Below are positions 6,614 through 13,415 of a stretch of 13,415 nucleotides of DNA, piece after piece (within the stretch, counting starts at the first letter, position 1; each line of letters opens with the position of its first letter). The notes below the pieces were generated by a model that ran no database searches, was not told the DNA's origin, and was given only the letters and a program-made list of their open reading frames with translations. The stretch covers positions 1 through 13,415 of the forward strand of contig JAKCDN010000034.1 of NCBI GenBank assembly GCA_021841795.1, written 5' to 3'. The position numbers were made by a program, and so were the translations under genes. This DNA is from Acidobacteriota bacterium (GTDB lineage: Bacteria > Acidobacteriota > Terriglobia > Terriglobales > Acidobacteriaceae).

Positions 6614-8296
6614 ATGTTTTACACTCGCCGATATATGGGCTTGAAGTGGATGCCGGCAGTTAAACCGTGGGCGGCCGCAGGTCTCTCCGCCTGCCTGCTG
6701 GAACTGCCGTTCCCGATTGCAGGGCCTATGCCGCCCTGGCGCAGTGTATTTGCGTGGTTCGGCCTGGTTCCTCTGATTTGGGCGGTTCTGTCGGGCGTGG
6801 AGGCAGACGAGCGCAGTCCGCTGCGCCGCGGTTTTTTGCTTGGCTACCTCTGCGGATTTCTCTGGTATTTGGGCAACTGCTATTGGGTGCGGGACACGAT
6901 GTCGCGCTATGGCGATATGCCGGCGCTGGCGCCGACGCTGCTGCTGATCGCGTTCAGCCTGGTGCTGGGCCTTTACTTCGGGATGTTCGCACTGGGGCTC
7001 GTATTGGTGCGGCGGGCAAGCGGCTCGGTACGCTGGGCGCTGGCCTTCGCGCCGGTCCTGTGGACCGCTCTGGAACTGGCTGCCGCACGCATCACCAGCG
7101 TGCCCTGGGACCAGCTGGGGTATTCGCAGGTGGATAACGCCTTTGTGAATCAGCTTGCCCCGTGGACCGGGGTTTACGGCATCAGCTTTGTCCTGGTTGC
7201 AGTAAGCGCGCTGATCGCAGGCGGCTATCTGCTCGATCGCTGCCGTGACAGGCGCGGATGCGGAATCTCCGGCATGGCTTTGGCGCTGATGGGCATGAGC
7301 GGGCTTTTTCCGGCGCCTCCGGTTGTGCGTACCACGGCCACGGCGGTTCTCATCCAGCCGAATCTGGACGTGAGCGACGCCAACAACTGGCAGGGGGTGG
7401 AGTGGGACCAGCATATCGCCGCATTCGCGCGCATGGCCGCCAACCTGTGCGATGACGACATCAAGGGCATTCCGCAGACCGGTGCGCCAAGAGAGGCAAC
7501 GCCGTGCCCGACCGGCACGGCGCACGCGGATCTTGTCACATGGCCCGAATCGCCTGCGCCGTTTTTGGGTGGCGACAGGCGCTTCCGGCAGGCGATGCGC
7601 AGCGTGGCGCAGGCCGCGGGCGCGCCGCTGGTTGTCGGCGGCGTTGGCACAGATTTCTCGACGGAGCAGCAACGCTGGCTTGAGTACAACTCCGGCTTTG
7701 TCTTCACTGCCGACGGCAGCCGCCTGGGACGCTACGACAAGATTCATCTGGTTCCCTTCGGCGAGTACATTCCGTTCCAAAACCTGTTGACGTTTGCGCA
7801 TAAACTTACCGGCCGGGTAAGCAGCTTTGATCGCGGTACGGAACGCAGTGCGTTTCTGCTGCCCACGCAAAACGCAGGCCCGCATCGCTACGGGGTTTTT
7901 ATCTGTTATGAGGCGGTTTTTGCCGACGAGGTGCGTCAATTTGCCAAGCATGGCGCCGAGGTCTTCGTGAATATCTCGGACGATGGCTGGTATGGCGACA
8001 CCAGCGCTCCATGGCAGCACCTGAACATGGCGCGCATGAGAGCAATCGAGAACCGCCGCTGGCTATTGCGCGATACCAACTCGGGTGTTACCGCGGTTAT
8101 CGATCCCTATGGCCGCGTGCGCCAGTCGATCCCGCGCCACCGGGTGGGTGAGCTGGCCGCACGGTATGGTTTTCGCAACGATCTTACTTTTTACACCGTC
8201 CACGGCGATGTATTCGCGTGGATGTGTGTGGCGGCCTCTCTGGCCGGGGGTGCATTCGCTCTGATGAGAAAGCAGCCGCGCCGATCGTCAATTTGA
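6614..8296 (+). CDS. lnt: Apolipoprotein N-acyltransferase
   Basis: Lnt transfers an acyl chain from a phospholipid to the N-terminal cysteine of diacylglyceryl lipoproteins in the inner membrane, the last step of lipoprotein maturation. The 560-residue product has an N-terminal multi-helix membrane part (about residues 16-240) and a periplasmic nitrilase-like domain. The Glu-Lys-Cys triad is visible: Glu312 in VTWPESPAP, Lys376 in GRYDKIHLVPFGEYIPF, and Cys431 in FICYEAVF; NISDDGWYG and ARMRAIENRRWLLRDTNSG follow as in the family. A last helix lies at about 530-552. It is about 50 residues longer than the E. coli enzyme, mostly before the first triad residue. The start is uncertain: ATG 6614, 6635 and 6650 are all in frame and none has a good ribosome site; TACACT at 6620-6625 would suit 6635. 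Confidence 0.93.
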   Translation: MFYTRRYMGLKWMPAVKPWAAAGLSACLLELPFPIAGPMPPWRSVFAWFGLVPLIWAVLSGVEADERSPLRRGFLLGYLCGFLWYLGNCYWVRDTMSRYGDMPALAPTLLLIAFSLVLGLYFGMFALGLVLVRRASGSVRWALAFAPVLWTALELAAARITSVPWDQLGYSQVDNAFVNQLAPWTGVYGISFVLVAVSALIAGGYLLDRCRDRRGCGISGMALALMGMSGLFPAPPVVRTTATAVLIQPNLDVSDANNWQGVEWDQHIAAFARMAANLCDDDIKGIPQTGAPREATPCPTGTAHADLVTWPESPAPFLGGDRRFRQAMRSVAQAAGAPLVVGGVGTDFSTEQQRWLEYNSGFVFTADGSRLGRYDKIHLVPFGEYIPFQNLLTFAHKLTGRVSSFDRGTERSAFLLPTQNAGPHRYGVFICYEAVFADEVRQFAKHGAEVFVNISDDGWYGDTSAPWQHLNMARMRAIENRRWLLRDTNSGVTAVIDPYGRVRQSIPRHRVGELAARYGFRNDLTFYTVHGDVFAWMCVAASLAGGAFALMRKQPRRSSI

Positions 8297-8501
8297 GGCG
8301 GCAGAGCCTTGCCCGCTCTCCTCGCTCAAGACCTGGCGGTCATAGTGGCTGGATTGCGGCTGGCTCCTTCGCCGGCCGGCATGTCGCTGATGGCGCAGGC
8401 AAGCACTATCCGATGCCGGAGCTGACGATCTCGGGATAGGCGGACTTGCGCGGATGACGATGGGCTGCGGGTCGGCGCAATCAGCATCTCTGGATTGCGC
8501 T
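8297..8501. other. Convergent intergenic region, no gene seen
   Basis: About 205 bases between the ends of lnt and the minus-strand exported protein. Neither strand shows a believable reading frame, and no stem followed by a T-run is evident. Confidence 0.5.
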
Positions 8502-8888
8502 TCAGTTCGCCCCTTCGCCAACCACCGTGTACCTTCTGGCCACGCTCGTAGCGACCTGCAGTTCGATCACCCGGTGATACTCGGCCGCATCCTGTTGCTC
8601 GTCCTTTACGATCCGCGCCGGGTAATCTCCGTTCTTGAGCACATATGCGAAATACTGGCCGAGTCCAGTCACAGTGGCTGCATCTTCGCTGGCCAGGATG
8701 TACTGCTTGCCGTCTATGGTCACGTGCAACTTCTGCAGGCCATAGCACATATAGTCTGAATTGCAGCTGATGCTGTAATCGCTCGACGCCACATGGACGG
8801 TCAGCGGATACTTGGGTTTCTCTGCGCGCCCAAGAGCGCAGAGAGCCAGGGATAATGCCGCTAAGACAAAGATCGCACGGGATTTCAT
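8502..8888 (-). CDS. Small exported protein of unknown function
   Basis: This 128-residue protein begins MKSRAIFVLAALSLALCALGRA, a clear Sec signal peptide with cleavage near residue 22 before EKPKYP. The mature part is beta-rich and polar, with two cysteines in ISCNSDYMCYG that could form a disulfide in the periplasm, and it ends RRYTVVGEGAN. I recognise no named family. The start at 8888 is chosen because AAAGGAAA lies just upstream and the signal peptide begins there; an upstream in-frame ATG (8957) would bury the signal peptide. It is divergent from prfB, with 67 bases between the start codons, and convergent with lnt. Confidence 0.78.
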   Translation of the reverse strand: MKSRAIFVLAALSLALCALGRAEKPKYPLTVHVASSDYSISCNSDYMCYGLQKLHVTIDGKQYILASEDAATVTGLGQYFAYVLKNGDYPARIVKDEQQDAAEYHRVIELQVATSVARRYTVVGEGAN

Positions 8889-8943
8889 GCCATTTCCTTT
8901 CCGTCGGCTGATGCCAGTCCTGAATTGCTGTTCGTGAAATTGG

Positions 8944-8949
8944 TATGAT
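8944..8949 (+). promoter_or_regulatory. Likely -10 element of prfB, leaderless arrangement
   Basis: TATGAT matches the -10 consensus at 5 of 6 positions, and only six bases separate it from ATG 8956, so transcription should begin at or next to the start codon. No Shine-Dalgarno precedes that ATG. No convincing -35 is visible. Confidence 0.4.
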
Positions 8950-8955
8950 TTTCTC

Positions 8956-10093
8956 ATGTCTTTGAACGATTTGGAATTTGCCTACTCCCCGGTGCGCAGC
9001 CAGGTGCGCGACCTGCGGGAGTATCTTTGACCCTGCTCGTATTCGCAGAGAGCTCTCTGAGATTGAATCCAGGCTCGCTGATCCGGCATTGTGGTCCAAT
9101 CCGGCGGCTTCGCAGCCGTTGATGCGCGATCGAAAGCGCCTTGAGGCTCTGATCCACGACGACGAGGAACTGGTACGGCGCACCGGCGACATCGAGGCTT
9201 ACTTCGAACTGGCGAAGGAGGGTGAGGATGTTCTTGCCGATCTGGAGCGCGAGGTCAATTCGCTGAGTACGTTTGCCGAGGAACTCGAAGCCAGGACGAT
9301 GCTTTCGGGTGAGGCCGACGCGCTCAACGCCATTGTGACGGTGCATCCCGGCGCGGGCGGCACGGAGAGCCAGGACTGGGCGGAGATGCTGTTGCGCATG
9401 TATCTGCGCTGGGCCGAGCAGCAGGGGTTCAAGACCGAGATGAATGATTACCAGGACGGCGAAGAGGCCGGCATCAAATCGGCCACCTTCACCATTACGG
9501 GCGAGTATGCTTTTGGCATGCTGGCCGGCGAAAGCGGCGTGCACCGGCTGGTGCGCATTTCGCCTTTCGACTCCGCCAAACGGCGCCACACCTCGTTTGC
9601 TTCGGTCTTTGTATCGCCGGAGATCGACGATTCGATTCAAGTGGACCTGAAGACAGAAGACCTGCGTATCGACACCTACCGCTCCGGCGGAAAGGGCGGC
9701 CAGCACGTGAACACCACGGACTCGGCCGTCCGCATGACGCATCTCCCCACAGGCATCGTGGTGCAGTGCCAGAACGAGCGATCACAGCACAAGAACCGCG
9801 AAAAGGCCATGAAGATGATGCGTTCGCGGTTGTACGAATTTGAGCTCGAAAAGAAGCGAGCGGAGAGCAAGAAACTGGAAGACTCCAAGCTCGACATTAA
9901 CTTCGGCTCACAGATTCGCAGCTATGTTCTGCAGCCCTACCGGATGGTCAAGGATCACCGGACCAAGATCGAGGTGGGCGACGCCGATAAGGTGCTCGAC
10001 GGGTACCTGGAGCCGTTTCTGAAGGGCTACCTGCTGGCCAAGCGCCGCGGAACGGCGGTGACGACGGGAGCCGACGAGGATCTGGAAGTGTGA
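8956..10093 (+). CDS. prfB: Peptide chain release factor 2, made by +1 programmed frameshift
   Basis: RF2 recognises UGA and UAA in the ribosomal A site and triggers peptide release. Translation starts at ATG 8956, reads 24 codons to CTT (9025-9027), meets UGA 9028-9030, and must shift +1 to continue at GAC 9029, i.e. join(8956..9027, 9029..10093), 378 residues. The stop-recognition tripeptide SPF appears in RISPFDSAKRRHTS, and the catalytic GGQ in RSGGKGGQHVNTTDSAVRM. Length is close to E. coli RF2 (365). A frame beginning at 8978 is only the second part and would miss the true N-terminus. The start codon appears leaderless. Confidence 0.95.
9017..9031 (+). promoter_or_regulatory. prfB autoregulatory frameshift site
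   Basis: An internal Shine-Dalgarno-like GGGAG (9017-9021), then TAT, then CTT TGA C (9025-9031). The spacing and slip codon match the classical RF2 site. When RF2 is scarce the ribosome pauses at UGA and slips +1 on CUU, so RF2 controls its own synthesis. Confidence 0.9.
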
Positions 10094-10157
10094 GCCGAGT
10101 CGGAACCAGGCGAACGAGGGAACCAGGAAAGCAGAGAAAGACGGACCATTGACGACC

Positions 10158-10610
10158 ATGCAGACCAACGACACTGCTCTCATCGACGAAATTCTCGGCA
10201 ATGCGCGCAACATTGCAGTTCTGGGCATGAGCGACAAGACCTGGCGCGCCAGCCACAATGTGGGGCTCTATCTGGCCCGGAACGGATACCGCATCTTCCC
10301 GGTCAATCCCGCTTTGCTGGAGGTAGCGGGAATGCAATGCTATCGCGACCTTGACGCGGCCCAGCTGGGGGCGCGCGAGAAGACGGGCCAGGGAATCGAT
10401 TTGGCCGACGTCTTTCGCGCCTCAGAGCACGTTCCCGCGATCGTCGATGACGTGATCCGGCTCGGCATCCCCTACCTCTGGCTCCAGGACGAAGTGGTGC
10501 ACGACGAAGCTGTGGCTCGCGCGCGCGCCGCAGGCGTCAAATGCATCCAGAATGACTGCATCTTCCGGGAACATGCAGCCAGGCCGGAGCGTTACGGGAA
10601 GCCGCGCTAG
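10158..10610 (+). CDS. CoA-binding domain protein (YccU-like)
   Basis: This 150-residue protein is a single Rossmann CoA-binding domain. NIAVLGMSDKTWRASHNVG (from residue 18) is the nucleotide-binding strand and loop, followed by YLARNGYRIFPVNP, IDLADVFRASEHVPAIVDD, LGIPYLWLQDEVVHDEA and CIQNDCIFREH. Proteins of this family resemble the CoA-binding domain of succinyl-CoA synthetase but lack the rest of the enzyme; their physiological role is not settled. The start is uncertain: TTG 10149 in the same frame would add three residues, and neither has a strong ribosome site; ATG is preferred. It lies 64 bases after prfB on the same strand. Confidence 0.85.
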   Translation: MQTNDTALIDEILGNARNIAVLGMSDKTWRASHNVGLYLARNGYRIFPVNPALLEVAGMQCYRDLDAAQLGAREKTGQGIDLADVFRASEHVPAIVDDVIRLGIPYLWLQDEVVHDEAVARARAAGVKCIQNDCIFREHAARPERYGKPR

Positions 10611-10826
10611 CGAGTGAAGCGGCACGTTGACGATTCAGGACCGCAGGAAAAGCGTTGCGGCGTGTTCTGATCGGAGCAGGATTTTATGGTCGCCATCTCC
10701 ATTGCGTGCGCTGGGAAGATGCGAGCCCGCCGCGGCGGAGATTGAGGACCAGCGCCTGTTTTGCGCAGATTTTGGTTTGGCCGGCCGAGTCGGGGATGAT
10801 TCCCGCAACCTCTGTCCGTTACACTG

Positions 10827-10844
10827 ACTCCAATTGGTTGGAGT
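10827..10844 (+). promoter_or_regulatory. Dyad containing the ribosome site of the DsbD-like gene
   Basis: ACTCCAA (10827-10833) and TTGGAGT (10838-10844) are a perfect 7-bp inverted repeat around TTGG. The GGAG at 10840-10843 is the ribosome site seven bases before TTG 10851, which supports TTG over ATG 10860. A possible -10 TACACT lies at 10820-10825. If transcription starts just after it, the 5' arm is not in the mRNA and the dyad would be a DNA operator; if it starts further upstream, a hairpin would hide the ribosome site. Confidence 0.45.
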
Positions 10845-10850
10845 GCCTCT

Positions 10851-13055
10851 TTGTCAGCCATGTGCCGTTTCCGGTGGATCTTCGCTCTTGCCGCTCTGCT
10901 GCTTGTTGCGCCTGGCGTGCGCGCAGCATCGAACTCGGCCGATGTTGCGCACCTTCATGTGCAACTGGTCTTTCCCAATCGGAACCTGAACGTGGGAATC
11001 CCGGCCGATGCGGGTCTCTACTTCAAGCTCGAACCGGGCTGGCATGTGTACTGGAAGAATGCGGGCGATTCCGGGGAGCCGCCGCGCATTCTGTGGACTT
11101 TGCCGGCCGGAGTTGCGGCGAACGCCATTGAATTTCCGGCGCCGCAGCGCCTGCCGCTCGGCCCACTGATGGATTTTGGCTACGAAAACGAGGTTCTTTT
11201 CCCGTTTACGGTGCAGGCCACAACCATCGCAAAGGCTGGCCCCAGCCTTCTGCACGCAAAGGTGAACTGGCTGGTGTGCCGCGATGTCTGCATCCCGGGC
11301 AAAGCAGATCTGGATCAGAGCGTCACGGTGATTGCCCGGCCGCCGGCAGTGAACTCCATCTCTGCCGCAGACCAGCAGCTATGGCAGCGCCTTGCCAACC
11401 GGCTTCCGCAGCCGCTGCCCAGGGGGGACACTGCTGTTTTTCAGCCTGTCTCTACCGGCTTTCGCCTTGCCGTTGCCACGGGCCGGCGTGAGAGCCATGC
11501 CGAGTTTTTCCCTGAAGACGAGGGCATTCTCGATAATCCCGCGCCGCAAGCTGTTACATCGACGGCGAATGGCCTCATCCTCGACCTCAAGCAGGATGCG
11601 GACCTGAAAGCGGCGCCCGCGCAGTTGACGGGCGTACTCGAACTCGCCGGCGGCAGAAACTACCGGATCACCGCGATGCGCGCGGCCATTGCCGCCAACC
11701 CGCCATCGGGTGGAGCGTCCGTCGGGGTTGCGGGCATGGAAGGGATGAGCGAAGCCGCTCCTGCCACGGCTTCAGCATTCTCATTCGTCCAACTCCTGAG
11801 TACCGCGCTCTTCGCCTTCCTCGGCGGGTTGCTGCTCAACCTGATGCCATGCGTTTTTCCGGTGCTGTTTTTAAAGGGGCTGGCGCTGGTGCAATCGGGT
11901 AGCGAGGAGCGGCACAAGCTACGCATGCACGGGCTGATGTACACGGCCGGCATTGTGGTTTCGTTCTGGACGCTGGTGGCGCTGCTGCTGGGACTGCGTG
12001 CGGCAGGAGCCACGCTGGGATGGGGATTCCAGTTTCAGTCGCCTGTGTTTCTTACACTGATGGCCTCGCTGCTGTTTTTTCTGGGATTGTCGCTCGCGGG
12101 GCAGTTTGAGATCGGCCTCACTCTGACAAGCGCCGGAGGTTCGCTGGCGGCGAAGCAGGGTTATGCAGGCAGCTTCTTTACCGGCGTTCTGGCTGTTGTG
12201 GTAGCCACGCCCTGCACCGCCCCGTTTATGGGCGCAGCCATCGGCTACGCGCTGGCGCAACCCGCGGTTGTCACCTTTGCTGTGTTCACCGCGCTGGCCC
12301 TGGGTTTGGCCATGCCCTACATGGCGCTCACGCTGCAACCGGCGTGGACGCGGCTATTGCCTCGGCCTGGCGCCTGGATGGACATCCTGAAACAGGCCGT
12401 ATCGGTCCCGATCTTCGCCACAGTCATCTGGCTGGCGTGGGTGTTGGCGCAGGCGTACGGCGCGGAGTTGATGGCGGCGCTGCTTGCCATCTTCCTGCTG
12501 CTGGCCATCGCCGGGTGGTTCCTGGGCCGATGGCCGGCGCGGCGCCCGGCGACTGTCGTTGCCGGCCTCATCGTGCTTGTTGCGTGCGCTGCCGGCATTG
12601 TCGCGCCGCGCGAACTCTCCTCGACGGCGCAGCTTCCGCCCGAAAGTCCCACTCCAGGCCGGGGCGCGGCATGGCAGCCGTGGTCCGCGGATGCGCTGCA
12701 GCGCACGCTTGCAGCCGGCCAGCCGGCGTTTGTCGACTTCACCGCGGCCTGGTGCTTGAGCTGCCAGGCAAATGAGCGCGTTGCACTCGACCAGCCGGAG
12801 GTGATGCGCGCTTTTGGCGAAAGAGACGTGGCGCTATTCAAGGCTGATTGGACGCGCGAAGATCCCGCCATCACGCAGGCCCTGGCGGCGCTCGGCCGTA
12901 GTGGCGTACCGGTGTATGCGCTCTACGCGCCGGGCCGGAGCGCGCCTTTGTTGCTTCCGCAGGTGCTTACGCCGGGTGTGGTGCTGGACGCGATCGGCAA
13001 GCTGCCGGTTGCGGATGCGGCTCCTGGAGCGAACTCTGGATCGGAACAGAGATAG
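10851..13055 (+). CDS. DsbD/ScsB-like transmembrane thiol:disulfide interchange protein
   Basis: This 734-residue protein carries reducing power from cytosolic thioredoxin across the inner membrane to periplasmic thiols. It has a signal peptide (about 1-25), a periplasmic N-terminal domain (30-280) with Cys143 and Cys147 in WLVCRDVCIPG, an eight-helix-type membrane core (about 310-590) with Cys334 in LMPCVFPV and Cys455 in VATPCTAPF, and a C-terminal thioredoxin-like domain with Cys635 and Cys638 in AWCLSCQ. All three redox pairs are present. The large N-terminal domain and CxxxC motif resemble ScsB more than E. coli DsbD (about 565 residues). The start is TTG 10851, with GGAG seven bases upstream. 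A multicopper oxidase gene converges on it downstream. Confidence 0.9.
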   Translation: MSAMCRFRWIFALAALLLVAPGVRAASNSADVAHLHVQLVFPNRNLNVGIPADAGLYFKLEPGWHVYWKNAGDSGEPPRILWTLPAGVAANAIEFPAPQRLPLGPLMDFGYENEVLFPFTVQATTIAKAGPSLLHAKVNWLVCRDVCIPGKADLDQSVTVIARPPAVNSISAADQQLWQRLANRLPQPLPRGDTAVFQPVSTGFRLAVATGRRESHAEFFPEDEGILDNPAPQAVTSTANGLILDLKQDADLKAAPAQLTGVLELAGGRNYRITAMRAAIAANPPSGGASVGVAGMEGMSEAAPATASAFSFVQLLSTALFAFLGGLLLNLMPCVFPVLFLKGLALVQSGSEERHKLRMHGLMYTAGIVVSFWTLVALLLGLRAAGATLGWGFQFQSPVFLTLMASLLFFLGLSLAGQFEIGLTLTSAGGSLAAKQGYAGSFFTGVLAVVVATPCTAPFMGAAIGYALAQPAVVTFAVFTALALGLAMPYMALTLQPAWTRLLPRPGAWMDILKQAVSVPIFATVIWLAWVLAQAYGAELMAALLAIFLLLAIAGWFLGRWPARRPATVVAGLIVLVACAAGIVAPRELSSTAQLPPESPTPGRGAAWQPWSADALQRTLAAGQPAFVDFTAAWCLSCQANERVALDQPEVMRAFGERDVALFKADWTREDPAITQALAALGRSGVPVYALYAPGRSAPLLLPQVLTPGVVLDAIGKLPVADAAPGANSGSEQR

Positions 13056-13056
13056 A

Positions 13057-13253
13057 TTGCAGGCGGATTCGTTGCCGCTTGATTTCCGGGCGCTCGGTGG
13101 TGACGTGAAAGACCGGGAAAATGACAGGATTCTGGCGAAATCATCCGGGAGTATTTGGGTAATCCTGGAGCTACGGCTACTCAGGAATTGCTCGCTCAAC
13201 AAGGGAGGCTCCCGGCTGCGCCGGGGGATACTTACTGGTCTGTGACCTGGTAG
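13057..13253 (+). pseudogene. Possible small ORF broken by a one-base frameshift
   Basis: One base after the DsbD-like stop, a TTG opens MQADSLPLDFRALGGDVKD and runs in one frame to about RENDRILA (13137). A second frame, reachable by adding one base near 13135-13138, continues EIIREYLGNPG, QELLAQQGRLPAAPGD and ends TYWSVTW at TAG 13251-13253. Joined, the two parts make a 60- to 70-residue soluble, helical-looking protein. I recognise no family. The last 22 bases overlap the convergent multicopper oxidase. The second part uses many codons ending in T or A, unlike its neighbours, which weakens the case; chance is possible. Confidence 0.33.
13209..13227. terminator. Short GC-rich stem-loop between convergent genes
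   Basis: CCCGGC (13211-13216) and GCCGGG (13220-13225) form a perfect stem around TGC, extendable by a G-T and a C-G pair. It lies just after the stop of the minus-strand oxidase and 154 bases after the DsbD-like stop. No T-run follows on either strand, so a terminator role is only suggested by location. Confidence 0.35.
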
Positions 13254-13415
13254 CGGGCGGTCATGCCGGCCAGCATATGGTCGCTGATGTGGCAGTGATA
13301 GAGCCAGATGCCGACTGCGTCCGGCACCATGTCGGCCGTGACCATTTGCGCGGAGACAACCGATAACACGTCAGTGCGCTGGCCGGCCACCAGGACGGTG
13401 TGCCATGCCAGTGCG
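13232..13415 (-). CDS. Multicopper oxidase, C-terminal end (partial)
   Basis: The minus-strand frame ends at TAA 13232-13234 and is open to the right edge (60 residues seen). It contains HTVLVAGQRTDVLS, then the type 1/type 3 copper motif WLYHCHISDHMLAGM: the two His of HCH, the Cys between them, the later His and the Met ligand. It ends ARYQVTDQ. Such enzymes oxidise phenols or metal ions such as Cu(I) and reduce oxygen to water, usually outside the cytoplasm. The subfamily and any signal peptide lie beyond the window. It converges on the DsbD/ScsB-like gene. Confidence 0.88.
   Translation of the reverse strand, partial: ALAWHTVLVAGQRTDVLSVVSAQMVTADMVPDAVGIWLYHCHISDHMLAGMTARYQVTDQ

Noticed and set aside
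6596-8020. 474-codon minus-strand frame
   Set aside because: It is antisense to lnt, whose catalytic triad is intact; the frame is rich in Arg, Gln and His.
8326-9742. Minus-strand frames 8326-9192 and 8954-9742
   Set aside because: They run opposite prfB or in another frame of the exported protein and show no family motif.
10102-10127. Direct repeat GGAACCAGG, two copies 17 bases apart
   Set aside because: Similar purine-rich GGGAACAAG-like text occurs after the UPF0173 gene; it looks like low-complexity intergenic sequence, not an array or attachment site.

Overview
The window is GC-rich, dense, ordinary chromosomal DNA that looks like Acidobacteriota (Terriglobia/Acidobacteriaceae type). 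That assignment is inference from the style of the proteins: a bactofilin, an APC permease with a long soluble tail, an exported small protein, and lnt close to prfB. I see no rRNA, tRNA, CRISPR array, insertion sequence or phage genes.

Left part (1-2680): a minus-strand exported protein of unknown function runs off the left edge. Divergent from it are a bactofilin with a good sigma70-type promoter, a SAM-methyltransferase-like gene, and a UPF0173 metallo-beta-lactamase-fold hydrolase.

Middle (2750-6600): a minus-strand APC permease with a USP-like C-terminal tail is transcribed from a near-ideal promoter. After about 330 bases with no recognisable gene comes a plus-strand pair: a small Cro/C1-type helix-turn-helix gene interrupted by an in-frame TAA, overlapping by ATGA the start of a stand-alone von Willebrand A (MIDAS) protein. 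A 44-residue single-pass membrane protein lies on the minus strand behind it.

Right part (6614-13415): lnt (apolipoprotein N-acyltransferase), a minus-strand exported small protein, prfB (release factor 2 with the classical +1 programmed frameshift), a CoA-binding Rossmann protein, a DsbD/ScsB-like transmembrane thiol:disulfide interchange protein, and the C-terminal end of a convergent multicopper oxidase. Between the last two is a possible frameshifted small ORF.

Most of the genes are housekeeping or envelope functions: lipoprotein maturation, periplasmic redox, cytoskeletal scaffold and translation termination. The least explained parts are the broken HTH plus VWA pair, the 44-residue membrane protein whose start codon lies only 14 bases from that of lnt, and several -10 boxes placed 6-7 bases before a start codon, which suggests leaderless mRNAs. 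Nothing here proves a new defence or mobile system.
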